A stretch of DNA of 64,000 nucleotides from Yoonia maricola (GCF_002797915.1 NZ_PGTY01000002.1:62001-126000); one strand, 5' to 3'. Shown: positions 1-9,520, counted from the stretch's first letter. Notes: generated from the sequence alone by a model not told the origin. Numbers and translations are program-made.

Positions 1-86
1 TCATCAAGCATGTTCAGGTTTGCTTCCAACAGGTTTGACCCGGTGCGCATTTCGGCCAGCAGAATGAACGATTGAAATCTGCTCAT
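1..86 (-). CDS. Sulfotransferase, N-terminal fragment (runs off window)
   Basis: Only the first 28 codons lie in the window. They read MSRFQSFILLAEMRTGSNLL and onward. The hydrophobic beta strand followed by RTGSNLL (residues 14-20) is the 5'-phosphosulfate loop of PAPS-dependent sulfotransferases of the NodH/Stf0 kind. The ATG overlaps the TGA of the glycosyltransferase at 83-1786 as ATGA, so the two genes are translationally coupled. A sulfotransferase beside glycosyltransferases and cysQ suggests sulfation of a surface glycan; this is inference. The acceptor-binding part is outside the window, so a related P-loop enzyme cannot be fully excluded. Confidence 0.72.
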   Translation of the reverse strand, partial: MSRFQSFILLAEMRTGSNLLEANLNMLD

Positions 87-1786
87 TGCCCGCTGATCAC
101 GTAAGGTTTGCGACGGACCGCTGGTATGGTCTGTTGGGTATTGCCGACGGTAATGTCGCCTGTCAGGAACGGATGCATCCCTTGGTTTTTAAGATCTTGC
201 AGGAAGTCAGGTAAACCCGTCAGATCAGGCATTTTCGGCACTTCCTTCAACGCATTCCCGCGATGCCCGGCGATATCATCAATGATCGTCTGTAACACAT
301 CCATCGGTGCCTCGATGAACTGCGCCAACGTCATGATCTTGATCCGTGCGCGTGCATCGGGCGACCGCAGCACCCTAAGGAATTTATCCTCAATGCGTTG
401 CAAGCGCGCGGCCTCGGTCCTGACCTCACTCGCCGACCGGCCAGAGTCATAGAGCGGGATCGACCATGCGCCCGAGACGACCCAGATACTGGCGTTTGTG
501 TCCTTGGCCAATGTCCAGCGAATATCTTGCGTATCGGCAGGCCCGAACTGAAAACAATGATGTTGGTCACGACCATTCCAGATCAGGTTGGTCAGGAACA
601 TCTTGCCATTATAATCGCGCAACCGCGCATTATCGGATAGCCCACCGCGATAGACCTCACTTTCGTCGGCAAAATGGGCCCTGTCCTTTGCAAAAAGGTG
701 GCCGTGCACCTGCGCACCGGTCTGTCGGGTCAACCATGCCGAAAAATCGGGAAACACATCATCAAGCCCCTGCAACACCGCATAGGGGGCGGCAGCAATG
801 CTGGTTTGTCGGTCGCTGCTGGGATAGCGGCTTTGCATGTAGAGCCCCGGACGGCCAAGTGTACGCCGCTCGACCGCTTGCGAAAACACGCGGTCCACTG
901 CACCAGAATTGGGTTCTTCATCGGCACGCAGTGGGTCGTCAGGTAAAGGGAAAGTCTGATACAGCAGATGCGCATCATGCCAAATCTTGCGCGCAACAAA
1001 GCTTTTTGAGCGTTGTAGCAGTTCGGCATGGTCATCGAAAAAGATGTGTGGCTTACCCTGATAGTCAAACTTGGCCAACGTTAGCGACCGGCTTTCCACA
1101 ATGCGCGCATGCAGCCGCGTTAGGGTCTGATAATAGCTTTCGTCGGGGATCCAGACTTTGCGAAAGTAGGCATCATAGGTCGGGCGATGGGGATCGCGCA
1201 GTATCGCATCAAGCGTTTGCCGTGTGAGGCACCACCATTGTGACCCCATGTGTGGCACGATCCCGTCTGGAATATTGCGCCGGTACCCCAGTGCCTGTTG
1301 CAGTTTGACGAACAGGTCAAAGAGTCGGCGGTGTTTCTTCCAAGCAAAGGGAAACTGCAATGTGAACCGTTCCCGGTCCAGCCCACCAACCGTCCAGGGC
1401 ACATCTGCCGTTGTAGCACTTTCGATAAAATCCGTGTCTGGATGCGCGTCCAGGTAGCGTTGTAACTCTGCGATTGGCCGCAACGGCAGGCAAGTCCCTG
1501 AAGCAAGGAACGCATGCTGCACTTCGGGAAAATCTTCAAGCAATAGCGTCGCGGCCTCTTGCGAGGCGGCGACAAGCCCCCAGGTACCCCATTCGCATCG
1601 ATGACGGGCTGAGAAGCGAACGTTGACCAAATCTGCGAGCGATTGGGAAAAGGCATCATAGGTCGCAACTGGCACATTGCTGTCCACATGCACCACAACC
1701 GGGCATCCGGCATGGGCCCAGTGGCGCACCATCTGTTCGGCGCGGTCGAACCCCGTGTGGACCAGCATGATGACACCCAGGCTCAT
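83..1786 (-). CDS. GT14-type (Core-2/I-branching) glycosyltransferase with C-terminal extra domain
   Basis: A 567-residue protein. The first 300 residues look like family GT14 beta-1,6-N-acetylglucosaminyltransferases: an N-terminal strand with VIMLVH, a LASGTCLPLRP segment near residue 95, GSQWWCLTR near 182 and WIPDESYYQTL near 212, where the PDE-x-Y/F-x-Q-T pattern is a family hallmark. The remaining 250 residues form a second domain like the DUF5928 region that accompanies GT14 in Rhodobacteraceae; I cannot assign it a reaction. The start is taken at the ATG at 1786, which overlaps the upstream TGA as ATGA, rather than a TTG two codons earlier. The donor sugar is not provable from sequence. 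The probable role is building a surface polysaccharide at the inner membrane or in the cytoplasm. Confidence 0.85.
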   Translation of the reverse strand: MSLGVIMLVHTGFDRAEQMVRHWAHAGCPVVVHVDSNVPVATYDAFSQSLADLVNVRFSARHRCEWGTWGLVAASQEAATLLLEDFPEVQHAFLASGTCLPLRPIAELQRYLDAHPDTDFIESATTADVPWTVGGLDRERFTLQFPFAWKKHRRLFDLFVKLQQALGYRRNIPDGIVPHMGSQWWCLTRQTLDAILRDPHRPTYDAYFRKVWIPDESYYQTLTRLHARIVESRSLTLAKFDYQGKPHIFFDDHAELLQRSKSFVARKIWHDAHLLYQTFPLPDDPLRADEEPNSGAVDRVFSQAVERRTLGRPGLYMQSRYPSSDRQTSIAAAPYAVLQGLDDVFPDFSAWLTRQTGAQVHGHLFAKDRAHFADESEVYRGGLSDNARLRDYNGKMFLTNLIWNGRDQHHCFQFGPADTQDIRWTLAKDTNASIWVVSGAWSIPLYDSGRSASEVRTEAARLQRIEDKFLRVLRSPDARARIKIMTLAQFIEAPMDVLQTIIDDIAGHRGNALKEVPKMPDLTGLPDFLQDLKNQGMHPFLTGDITVGNTQQTIPAVRRKPYVISGQ

Positions 1787-2793
1787 GCCCAATTCCCCTT
1801 GGACATCAGCCCCAGCACTTCAAGTTGGCGCCAGTTAATATATCGCTCGCTCCATTGGCACCAAAGATCGGGGTCAGCGCCGTAGCGTTCCGCATAAGAC
1901 TGATATTCTTGTCCTTTGCGATAATGCTCACCGCGTTTTGCTTCTTCGGTTGCGCGCGCGCCAAAGGTGTTCAGGAACTTGGCATGCAGTAAGACGCCTG
2001 ACGTCTTTTCGCCCCCTTGTTGGTCATAGACGAGGTTGAGCCCACGTGGCAGCATCATATGGGTTGAACTGACGTAAGCATAAGGTTTGCGCCATTTCAC
2101 GAAGGGGATTTTGTTCAGCGCTGGTGCTTGTTTCGGCTTGGTCGCAAAGAAACTGCGCGCACGTGGCCCCCCTTGAATCCACAGGTTCTTGAGCAGCTTG
2201 TTCTGCGTCATCACATAGTTGCCGGGGTCAAACCAGCTGGCCGTTTCAAACGGGTCATCGCCGCGGGCGTAGGTGGTCTGCCCCACCGGTCCCTTGGGAT
2301 ACATATCCAGCAGCATCGCCCCGAATGACCGCACATCGGATGCATCCAACCAATCGGCCAAGGCACGAATGGGCCGGGTATCGCAGAATGGATAGACAAA
2401 AAATTCATCCACATCGACGGTTAGCGTCCAATGCCCGTCGGCGTATTTGCCTTGCAGATAGGTCAACCAGTCAACGCCGTACCGGGCATCACCGTATGGG
2501 GCATCGGTGCGCCACAAGGATACATCGGGCTGGTCCCGCGCAAAGTCAGGCCCACCATCTTGGCTGCCGTTGTCGATCATCAGAAAATGATTGATGCCCA
2601 GCTTGCGGTAGTAGTCAAAAAAGAACGGCAGCCGCACATCTTCGTTGCGGAAGGTGCAGAACAGCAGCACATCATCGGTGCCAATATGGCGGGTCCGGTC
2701 AGACACCGTCTTTAGCTCGCGCCCTTTACGCAAGGCACGGGCACGCCAGCGTTTGCGCTGCCACCGCAGCCGATATGATGTCAAAAAACCCAA
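1783..2793 (-). CDS. Glycosyltransferase, GT2-like (Glyco_tranf_2_4 type), copy 1
   Basis: A 336-residue protein with a GT-A fold signature: FCTFRNEDVRLPFF (45-58), then DNGSQDG (74-80) and the metal-binding DVDE (127-130). The N-terminus is strongly basic (YRLRWQRKRWRARA), possibly a membrane-contact helix. It is a paralogue of the next gene upstream and both end in GLMSKG-(N/R)-W. The only usable start is a TTG at 2793; no ATG or GTG lies between it and the upstream in-frame stop. It overlaps the GT14 gene as ATGA. The nucleotide sugar and acceptor are unknown; the context suggests surface polysaccharide synthesis. Confidence 0.85.
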   Translation of the reverse strand: MGFLTSYRLRWQRKRWRARALRKGRELKTVSDRTRHIGTDDVLLFCTFRNEDVRLPFFFDYYRKLGINHFLMIDNGSQDGGPDFARDQPDVSLWRTDAPYGDARYGVDWLTYLQGKYADGHWTLTVDVDEFFVYPFCDTRPIRALADWLDASDVRSFGAMLLDMYPKGPVGQTTYARGDDPFETASWFDPGNYVMTQNKLLKNLWIQGGPRARSFFATKPKQAPALNKIPFVKWRKPYAYVSSTHMMLPRGLNLVYDQQGGEKTSGVLLHAKFLNTFGARATEEAKRGEHYRKGQEYQSYAERYGADPDLWCQWSERYINWRQLEVLGLMSKGNWA

Positions 2794-2832
2794 GCCTAAA
2801 GCTACCTGACTGTCCCGTTACCACTTACCATA

Positions 2833-3858
2833 TCAGACCCAACGCCCCTTGGACATCAACCCTAGTTCCACCAATTGCGCAGGTCCTTCATAGCGGCAAG
2901 AGCCTTCATGCCAGAAGTCCGGATTTTTCGTCAGTCTGCGATGATAGTCCTGATACAAAGCTGTGTTCTGAAAATGCTGCCCGCGTGTCAATTCTTCGGC
3001 AGACTTTGCTGCCACGATGGGCAGGAATTTGGTGTGTAGCAGGGCACCGCTGACTTTGCTGTCGCCCTTGAGGTCAAACACATCATGCAGACGCGTGGGC
3101 AAGATCTGATGGGTTGAACTGACATAGGCATAGCGCCATGACCAACGTACCAGCGGCGTCTTATTGAGCGTGGGCGCGCGCGCCGGCTCGTCCGCGAAAA
3201 AGACGCGTTCGCGCACGCCGCCTTGGATCCAAAGGTTGTGATAATAGGGGTGCACCTGATCGCGGTAGTTGTCGGCATCAAACCAGTTCAGCGATGCTGT
3301 CGGATCATCCCCGGGCTGATAAGTGGCTGACCCCAATGACCCCTTAGGATAGAGGTCCAGCATCAGCGCACCAAAGGACGCCTCGCCCTGATCATCGAGC
3401 CACGTTGTAAGCGCGTGCAGATCGCGGTTTTCGGCGTCAGGATAGGTCAGAAGCTCGTCCGCATCGACGGTCAGACACCAGTGCCGGTTGCCGTATTGCC
3501 ATTGTAACCATCCAAGCCAGTCCATTCCAAAGCGTGACAACCGATAGCTGTCGGTCGTTGTCCATAGCGATACATCCGACTGCTGCGCCAAAAAAGCGGC
3601 CGTGCCATCGTCACTGCCGTTATCAACGAACAGAAAATGGTTAATTCCAAGTTCGCGGTAGTAGTCAAGGAAATGGGGCAACCTGACGATTTCATTGCGC
3701 ACCGTCGCAAAGGCAAGGATCGCATCAGAGGAAATCTTTGTGGTCCGGTCCAACGAGACCGTCAACTCATTACGCTTGCGCCATATCCGAAAAAGAAACC
3801 GCCTGCGTTTCCAACGCAGGCGGTAAGCATGCCAAAGGCCAGTTTTGGGCGGCGCCAT
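2833..3858 (-). CDS. Glycosyltransferase, GT2-like (Glyco_tranf_2_4 type), copy 2
   Basis: A 341-residue paralogue of the gene at 1783-2793. It carries ATVRNEIVRLPHF (51-63), DNGSDDG (79-85) and the DxD-type motif DADE (132-135). The same basic N-terminus (AYRLRWKRRR) and the same ending (LGLMSKGRWV) are present. The start is taken at the ATG at 3858, seven bases past the galU stop; an upstream alternative at 3891 would overlap galU by 26 bp. The two copies probably arose by tandem duplication and could add successive or alternative sugars. Function beyond glycosyl transfer is not resolvable from the sequence. Confidence 0.84.
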   Translation of the reverse strand: MAPPKTGLWHAYRLRWKRRRFLFRIWRKRNELTVSLDRTTKISSDAILAFATVRNEIVRLPHFLDYYRELGINHFLFVDNGSDDGTAAFLAQQSDVSLWTTTDSYRLSRFGMDWLGWLQWQYGNRHWCLTVDADELLTYPDAENRDLHALTTWLDDQGEASFGALMLDLYPKGSLGSATYQPGDDPTASLNWFDADNYRDQVHPYYHNLWIQGGVRERVFFADEPARAPTLNKTPLVRWSWRYAYVSSTHQILPTRLHDVFDLKGDSKVSGALLHTKFLPIVAAKSAEELTRGQHFQNTALYQDYHRRLTKNPDFWHEGSCRYEGPAQLVELGLMSKGRWV

Positions 3859-3865
3859 GGCCGGC

Positions 3866-4759
3866 TTATTGCGCGGCCTGTTTGGCCGCATAAAGCTGGG
3901 TCAAGAACCCATCAAGCTCATCACGCAGATCGTCGCGCGCCAGTGCGAAGGCCACGGTGGCCTGCAAGAAACCCGCTTTGGATCCACAGTCATACCGCTC
4001 GCCTTCGAATTGGAAACCAAACACATCGCGGCCAGACTGGATTTCCTGGGCAATCGCATCTGTTAGTTGAATTTCGCCACCCGCACCGCGCCCAACGCTG
4101 CTAAGATTAGCAAGCACCTGCGGCGTCAGAATGTAACGCCCGATAACAGCGTAGTTCGACGGGGCTGTGCCAGCGGCAGGTTTTTCCACCATACCGCGCG
4201 CCTTGACCAGTGGACCGTTTTGTTCGGCCACATCCAGCACACCATAGGCAGATGTCCGATCCGGGGCGACCTCCATCGCGGCGACCATTGCACCGCCAGT
4301 GTCCTGATACGCTTCGACCATCTGTTGCAAACAAGGTGTTTCACCAGCGATCACGTCATCTGGCAGAATAACAGCAAAAGGCTCATCCCCGATCAATTTA
4401 CTGGCACAGGCAACCGCATGACCAAGCCCAAGCGCCTTATGCTGGCGCATATAAGCGATAGTGCCACTGTCCATGTTCGTATTGCGCAGGATTTCCAGCA
4501 GCTCAGTCTTGCCCTTCGCCTCAAGCGAGGCTTCTAAATCAGGGGCCAGATCAAAGTAGTCCTCAAGCGCAGATTTGCCGCGTGATGTGACAAAGATAAA
4601 GTCCTCGATCCCGGCTGCGCGGGCCTCGTCAATCGCGTATTGGATTAGTGGGCGGTCCACCAATGTCATGATTTCTTTTGGCACGGATTTGGTTGCTGGC
4701 AAGAATCGGGTCCCCAGTCCAGCGACAGGGAAGATTGCTTTTGAGACTTTTCTGTTCAT
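3866..4759 (-). CDS. galU: UTP--glucose-1-phosphate uridylyltransferase
   Basis: A 297-residue cytoplasmic enzyme making UDP-glucose from UTP and glucose-1-phosphate. The nucleotidyltransferase signature AGLGTRFLPATKSVPKE is near residues 13-29, and the later GEIQLTD and VEKP segments match bacterial GalU. Length is normal. A Shine-Dalgarno AAGGA lies 7 bases before the ATG. UDP-glucose is the precursor of UDP-glucuronate and so of many surface glycans, which suits its position directly upstream of two glycosyltransferases in the same orientation. UDP-glucose would also feed the UDP-xylose pathway implied by the gene at 34665. Confidence 0.95.
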   Translation of the reverse strand: MNRKVSKAIFPVAGLGTRFLPATKSVPKEIMTLVDRPLIQYAIDEARAAGIEDFIFVTSRGKSALEDYFDLAPDLEASLEAKGKTELLEILRNTNMDSGTIAYMRQHKALGLGHAVACASKLIGDEPFAVILPDDVIAGETPCLQQMVEAYQDTGGAMVAAMEVAPDRTSAYGVLDVAEQNGPLVKARGMVEKPAAGTAPSNYAVIGRYILTPQVLANLSSVGRGAGGEIQLTDAIAQEIQSGRDVFGFQFEGERYDCGSKAGFLQATVAFALARDDLRDELDGFLTQLYAAKQAAQ

Positions 4760-4869
4760 GGAATTTATCCTTCAAACTCATTAAACTAAAATAACAGCTT
4801 ATCTGCGATACTATAAAGACAAAGCCATCCGATTGCAGCCACCCTGCGCGATAAATCGCGCGCTGATGC

Positions 4870-5670
4870 TTAGTCTTGGCCCATTTCCGCCAGCATTGCC
4901 TCAATACGTGGCACATCTTCAGGGTTGTTTAATTCCCAAAACTGGCGGCCCTTTGCGGCCACTTCGACACATAACATGGGCACACCACGTTCCAGAAAGC
5001 GTAACTGTTCCAACCCTTCAAGCTTTTCAAGCGGTCCCGCACCCCATCCCGCATAGGCTGCCAGCGCCTTTGGACGATAGGCATAAACGCCAACATGATG
5101 AAAAACGGGTGTTTCGTCGTGATCAGCAAAGTCTTGGCCGGTATAGGGGATCACCTCTTTCGAAAAGTAGAGCGCGTTGTAATCGGCCCCAAAAACAGCG
5201 GTCGTCCCACCAACTCGTCCTTCGCGGCGGTCTTGCAGCAGCCCGTTCAGCGCACGCCCTTCGGTGCGTAAAACCGGTGTCGCAACATCCGCATCAGGAT
5301 TGTCACGCAGCCCTTGCACCAGGTCTTCGATAAACCAGGCTGGCGTAAGCGGTGCATCGCCTTGCAGGTTAACGACGATGTCATAACCCGCCCCCAGATT
5401 TTCCAAAGTTTCAGCGCAGCGTTCTGTTCCATTTTGACAATCTGTTGATGTCATGACGACCTCAGCACCAAAATCCTCTGACGCTTTGGCAATCCGCGCA
5501 TCGTCAGTGGCAATCACCACCTTATCCACTCCGGCCACTTCGCAGGCCGCATCCCAAGACCTGCGGATCAGGCTTTTGGAATCGCCGTTGGCACCACGCA
5601 ATGTGACCAGCGGCTTGCCCGGATAGCGGGACGAGGCATAGCGCGCGGGGATAACAATAAGAACAGGCAT
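4870..5670 (-). CDS. kdsB: 3-deoxy-manno-octulosonate cytidylyltransferase
   Basis: A 266-residue enzyme activating Kdo as CMP-Kdo. The N-terminal PARYASSRYPGKPL (8-21) is the CTP-binding motif of the KdsB family; NLQGDAP near residue 103 is the second conserved block. CMP-Kdo is needed for the lipopolysaccharide core and for Kdo-linked capsule anchors. Its start codon overlaps the cysQ stop (TGATG), so cysQ and kdsB are coupled; galU follows after about 110 bp. In this context a capsule role is possible, but the general lipopolysaccharide role is the safer call. Confidence 0.93.
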   Translation of the reverse strand: MPVLIVIPARYASSRYPGKPLVTLRGANGDSKSLIRRSWDAACEVAGVDKVVIATDDARIAKASEDFGAEVVMTSTDCQNGTERCAETLENLGAGYDIVVNLQGDAPLTPAWFIEDLVQGLRDNPDADVATPVLRTEGRALNGLLQDRREGRVGGTTAVFGADYNALYFSKEVIPYTGQDFADHDETPVFHHVGVYAYRPKALAAYAGWGAGPLEKLEGLEQLRFLERGVPMLCVEVAAKGRQFWELNNPEDVPRIEAMLAEMGQD

Positions 5671-6467
5671 CAGGGTTGCTTCAGCGCGACACCGGGGGCG
5701 TAGGCGATGAAGAACGGGTTCTCAAATCCCGGTTTTCCATAAGACAAAGGCGTGTGATCATCAAACCGCACAACATCACCGCCTGCACCTTTCAACACGG
5801 CATGACCGGCTGCCGTATCCCATTCCATTGTGCGGCCAAGACGCGGATAGATATCCGCCTCGCCAGTGGCGACAAGGCAGAATTTGAGCGATGAACCCGC
5901 GCTTTTCATATCGGCAGTTGCGTATTTATTGATGTAGTCATCCGTCGCTTGATCGCGGTGCGATTTTGACGCCACAACCAAAAGGGCCGTGTTATCAGGT
6001 GTTGAAACGGTAATCGGCTGTGTCGGACCGGGGGCGCCTTTGGCAAACGAACCTTCTTCTTCAACAGCAACACCAGCGGCATCCGTATAAAACAAACGGT
6101 CTTTGGCAGGCGCATAAACGATACCACGGATCGGCACGCCATCCTGCACATAGGCGATATTTACAGTGAAATCGCCCCGACGCTTGATGAACTCTTTCGT
6201 GCCATCCAGCGGATCAACGATCAAGAATGTGCTGACCGATTGTGCATGTGATGCGGCCTGTTCTTCGGTCACAAGGGGGATATCGGGGAAGGCGGCACGT
6301 AACCCAGCACTGATGATGGCATCGGCGGCTTCGTCGGCTATCGTGACCGGGCTTTCATCACTTTTCGATCGGACCTCAAAATCATCAGAGCCATAAATCT
6401 CCATGATCTTGTCACCGGCCTGCAGGGCCAGATCACGCATCACATTCGTTAATTTCGCAAAGTCCAT
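5670..6467 (-). CDS. cysQ: 3'(2'),5'-bisphosphate nucleotidase
   Basis: A 265-residue member of the inositol-monophosphatase superfamily. Metal-binding motifs are visible: EE (68-69), DPLDGT (85-90) and WDTAAGHAVL near 217. CysQ removes the 3'-phosphate from PAP, the inhibitory by-product of PAPS-dependent sulfotransferases and of sulfate assimilation. It is the first gene of the minus-strand glycan block, coupled to kdsB by a one-base stop/start overlap. With a sulfotransferase at the other end of the block, a role in clearing PAP produced during glycan sulfation is plausible, though CysQ is also a general sulfur-metabolism enzyme. Confidence 0.92.
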   Translation of the reverse strand: MDFAKLTNVMRDLALQAGDKIMEIYGSDDFEVRSKSDESPVTIADEAADAIISAGLRAAFPDIPLVTEEQAASHAQSVSTFLIVDPLDGTKEFIKRRGDFTVNIAYVQDGVPIRGIVYAPAKDRLFYTDAAGVAVEEEGSFAKGAPGPTQPITVSTPDNTALLVVASKSHRDQATDDYINKYATADMKSAGSSLKFCLVATGEADIYPRLGRTMEWDTAAGHAVLKGAGGDVVRFDDHTPLSYGKPGFENPFFIAYAPGVALKQP

Positions 6468-6587
6468 AATATACCGCCCGTCATTAAAAAGCCCTGTTCG
6501 GCCCGTTTATGCTGTTTCGTCAAGCGATCAGCAAGGATATCGTGAGACACAGCAAAAAACCGCAAGGATAGCCGGACCAGCCCCGTA

Positions 6588-7409
6588 ATGTTCCAAACGC
6601 CCATCCATAGATCACGCCGCAGCAGCCTGTTTGGCATGCTTGAGGTGACCTATCATACCATCGTACGCAGCGCGCGCAGCGGGCACCGGAATGCGGTGAT
6701 TGCGCTGGTGCTGAACATGGTACAAGGCCTGACCATGATCGTTGCATTTTTGCTGTTCTATCAGGTTCTGGGGCTTCGCAGTTCACCTATCCGCGGCGAT
6801 ATGCTGCTTTATATCATGACTGGGATTTTCGTTTATCTCACCCACATCAAATCCGTATCCGCTGTCATGGGGGCCGCCGGGCCGACATCTGCCATGATGC
6901 TACATCGCCCAATGAACACAATTATCGCCATTGTGGCAGCGGCAGTATCCACGTTTTATCAGCAGTTCATCACGATGGTGATCATCTTAACGCTGTATCA
7001 TATTCTTTTCACACCCATCACTATTCATGATCCCATCACGGCACTTGGGTTTCTGATCCTGGCATGGTTTTCGGGCTGCGCCGTGGGCATGATCTTTCTT
7101 GCACTCAAACCCTGGTTTCCCCGGTTTACGGGCATCGCCAAGGCCATCTATATCCGGGTGAACATGATCGCTTCGGGTAAGCTTTTCGTGGTTAACACAC
7201 TGCCCGCAACAATGATCGCTATGTTTGACTGGAACCCCTTGTTTCATATCATCGACCAGATGCGCGGCGCTGTCTTTCTGCATTACAACCCGCAATTCAC
7301 GAACGTCGAATACCCGATCTACCTGTCGCTGGTATTCATCATGATCGGGCTAATGGGTGAATTCTTTGCCCGTCAGCACGTTTCGCTAAGCTGGTTTGCC
7401 GGGCGATAA
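6588..7409 (+). CDS. ABC-2 type polysaccharide-export permease (KpsM/Wzm-like)
   Basis: A 273-residue membrane protein with about six predicted hydrophobic segments, beginning near residues 35-60 (LVLNMVQGLTMIVAFLLFYQ). Order and length match ABC-2 permeases that export capsule or O-antigen polysaccharide. The final FFARQHVSLSWFAGR-like tail is typical of the KpsM group. No ATPase gene is adjacent within the window, so the partner must be elsewhere. It is divergent from the glycan block (gap 6468-6587) and lies upstream of dnaK. The substrate is inferred only from the neighbourhood. Confidence 0.8.
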   Translation: MFQTPIHRSRRSSLFGMLEVTYHTIVRSARSGHRNAVIALVLNMVQGLTMIVAFLLFYQVLGLRSSPIRGDMLLYIMTGIFVYLTHIKSVSAVMGAAGPTSAMMLHRPMNTIIAIVAAAVSTFYQQFITMVIILTLYHILFTPITIHDPITALGFLILAWFSGCAVGMIFLALKPWFPRFTGIAKAIYIRVNMIASGKLFVVNTLPATMIAMFDWNPLFHIIDQMRGAVFLHYNPQFTNVEYPIYLSLVFIMIGLMGEFFARQHVSLSWFAGR

Positions 7410-7473
7410 AGGGCGCTTCATCTGCTCACACAAGAAAAACCGATATTTTAGCTGTTTTGCTGCCCTTCAAGCG

Positions 7474-7502
7474 CTTGCAGCCCCAATATCGCATCCCTAT
7501 AT
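7474..7502 (+). promoter_or_regulatory. Sigma-32-like heat-shock promoter of dnaK
   Basis: CTTG at 7474-7477 and CCCTATAT at 7495-7502 are separated by 17 bp. This fits the alphaproteobacterial RpoH consensus (CTTG - 16-18 bp - CCTATnT). It lies 114 bp upstream of the dnaK ATG. No CIRCE element is visible nearby, so control of dnaK-dnaJ is probably by sigma-32 rather than HrcA. Confidence 0.7.
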
Positions 7503-7615
7503 ACGCCAAGATCGAAGTTTATGGGTGAACGCCCTGAACATCTAACATGCAACTGGCGCGGGTGCCGAAACGGGTTCGCGCTGGTCAAACCGCCTAAAGT
7601 AGAGGGATTTGAAAA

Positions 7616-9520
7616 ATGGCCAAAGTTATTGGTATCGACCTGGGAACCACGAACTCCTGCATTGCCATCATGGATGGTGCAAAGCCGCGTGTTGTAGAAA
7701 ATGCCGAAGGTGCGCGCACGACGCCATCTATCGTCGCGTTCACAGATGATGAGCGCCTTGTTGGCCAGCCAGCGAAACGCCAGGCTGTCACCAACCCTGA
7801 GAATACAATCTTTGCGGTCAAGCGTCTGATCGGTCGTCGGTTCGACGACAAGGACCTTGCCAAAGAGAAAAAGAACATGCCGTTCGAGATCATCAATGGC
7901 GGCAATGGCGACGCATGGGTCGAAGCCAAGGGTGAGAAATATTCCCCCAGCCAGATCTCTGCCTTCATCCTTGGTAAGATGAAAGAAACCGCCGAGAGCT
8001 ATCTTGGCGAAGACGTCACACAGGCGGTCATTACGGTCCCTGCGTACTTCAACGACGCACAGCGTCAGGCAACCAAAGACGCCGGTAAGATTGCAGGCCT
8101 CGAAGTGCTACGGATTATCAACGAGCCGACAGCGGCGGCACTTGCCTATGGTCTGGACAAGAAAGACAGCAAGACCATCGCCGTTTATGACCTTGGTGGC
8201 GGTACGTTCGATGTGACCATTCTGGAAATCGACGACGGTCTGTTCGAAGTGAAATCCACCAATGGTGACACGTTCCTTGGTGGTGAAGACTTTGACATGC
8301 GCATCGTCAACTACCTGGCTGATGAGTTCAAAAAAGAGAACTCGGTCGATCTGACCAAGGACAAGATGGCGTTGCAGCGTCTGAAAGAAGCGGCTGAGAA
8401 AGCGAAGATCGAGCTTTCGTCTTCTTCCAGCACCGAAATCAACCAGCCGTTTATTTCGATGGGCTCTGACGGTCAGCCGTTGCACATGGTCATGAAGCTG
8501 ACACGCGCCAAGCTGGAAAGCCTTGTTGGCGATCTGATCAAGTCTTCGCTGAAGCCTTGTAAGGAAGCGATCAAGGATGCGGGCCTGTCCACATCTGACA
8601 TCGACGAAGTCGTGTTGGTCGGTGGTATGACGCGTATGCCGAAGGTGAAGGAAGAAGTTGCCAAATTCTTTGGCAAGGAAGCCCACCAAGGCGTGAACCC
8701 TGACGAAGTTGTTGCCATGGGTGCCGCCATTCAGGCCGGTGTTCTGCAAGGCGACGTCAAAGACGTTGTTCTGCTGGACGTGACACCATTGTCACTGGGT
8801 ATCGAAACCCTTGGTGGTGTGTTCACACGCTTGATCGACCGCAACACAACGATCCCGACGAAGAAGTCTCAGGTCTTCTCGACTGCCGAAGACAACCAGA
8901 ACGCGGTGACTTTGCGCGTGTTCCAGGGTGAACGTGAAATGGCCGCTGACAACAAGATGTTGGGCCAGTTCAACCTTGAAGATATCCCGCCAGCACCACG
9001 CGGCCTGCCGCAGATCGAAGTGACCTTCGACATTGACGCCAACGGCATCGTTGAAGTCGGCGCCAAGGACAAAGGCACCGGCAAAGAGCAGAAGATCACG
9101 ATCCAAGCCTCTGGCGGTCTGTCCGATGACGACATCGAAGCAATGGTCAAAGACGCCGAGGCAAACGCCGAGGCCGATAAGGAACGCCGTGAGCTGGTTG
9201 ATGCGAAAAACCAGGGTGAAAGCCTGATCCACTCGACCGAAAAGTCGATGGAAGAGCATGCTGACAAGGTGGACCCAACCACGATCGAAGCCATTGAGCT
9301 GGCGATTGCCGCGCTCAAGGATGATCTGGAAGGTGAAAGCGCAGACAAGATCAAGTCTGGCATCCAGAACGTGACCGAAGCGGCCATGAAATTGGGCGAG
9401 GCGATCTATAAGGCACAGCAAGAGGCAGAAGGCGAAGCAGAGCCTGACGCACCGGGTGCCGATGAAGAAATCCTTGATGCGGATTTCGAAGATCTGGATG
9501 ACGACAAGCGTGACAACTAA
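7616..9520 (+). CDS. dnaK: Chaperone protein DnaK (Hsp70)
   Basis: A 634-residue Hsp70. The ATPase domain shows IDLGTTNS (7-14), Lys70 in VKRLIGR and DLGGGT (192-197). The substrate-binding domain follows from about residue 390, and the acidic tail ends [14 protein letters not shown]. Acting with DnaJ and GrpE it folds and refolds cytoplasmic proteins. A ribosome-binding site GAGGGA is at 7602-7607. dnaJ follows after 73 bp containing a hairpin terminator; grpE is at the far end of the window, so the three chaperone genes are split. Expression is probably heat-shock controlled through the promoter at 7474-7502. Confidence 0.98.
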   Translation: MAKVIGIDLGTTNSCIAIMDGAKPRVVENAEGARTTPSIVAFTDDERLVGQPAKRQAVTNPENTIFAVKRLIGRRFDDKDLAKEKKNMPFEIINGGNGDAWVEAKGEKYSPSQISAFILGKMKETAESYLGEDVTQAVITVPAYFNDAQRQATKDAGKIAGLEVLRIINEPTAAALAYGLDKKDSKTIAVYDLGGGTFDVTILEIDDGLFEVKSTNGDTFLGGEDFDMRIVNYLADEFKKENSVDLTKDKMALQRLKEAAEKAKIELSSSSSTEINQPFISMGSDGQPLHMVMKLTRAKLESLVGDLIKSSLKPCKEAIKDAGLSTSDIDEVVLVGGMTRMPKVKEEVAKFFGKEAHQGVNPDEVVAMGAAIQAGVLQGDVKDVVLLDVTPLSLGIETLGGVFTRLIDRNTTIPTKKSQVFSTAEDNQNAVTLRVFQGEREMAADNKMLGQFNLEDIPPAPRGLPQIEVTFDIDANGIVEVGAKDKGTGKEQKITIQASGGLSDDDIEAMVKDAEANAEADKERRELVDAKNQGESLIHSTEKSMEEHADKVDPTTIEAIELAIAALKDDLEGESADKIKSGIQNVTEAAMKLGEAIYKAQQEAEGEAEPDAPGADEEILDADFEDLDDDKRDN

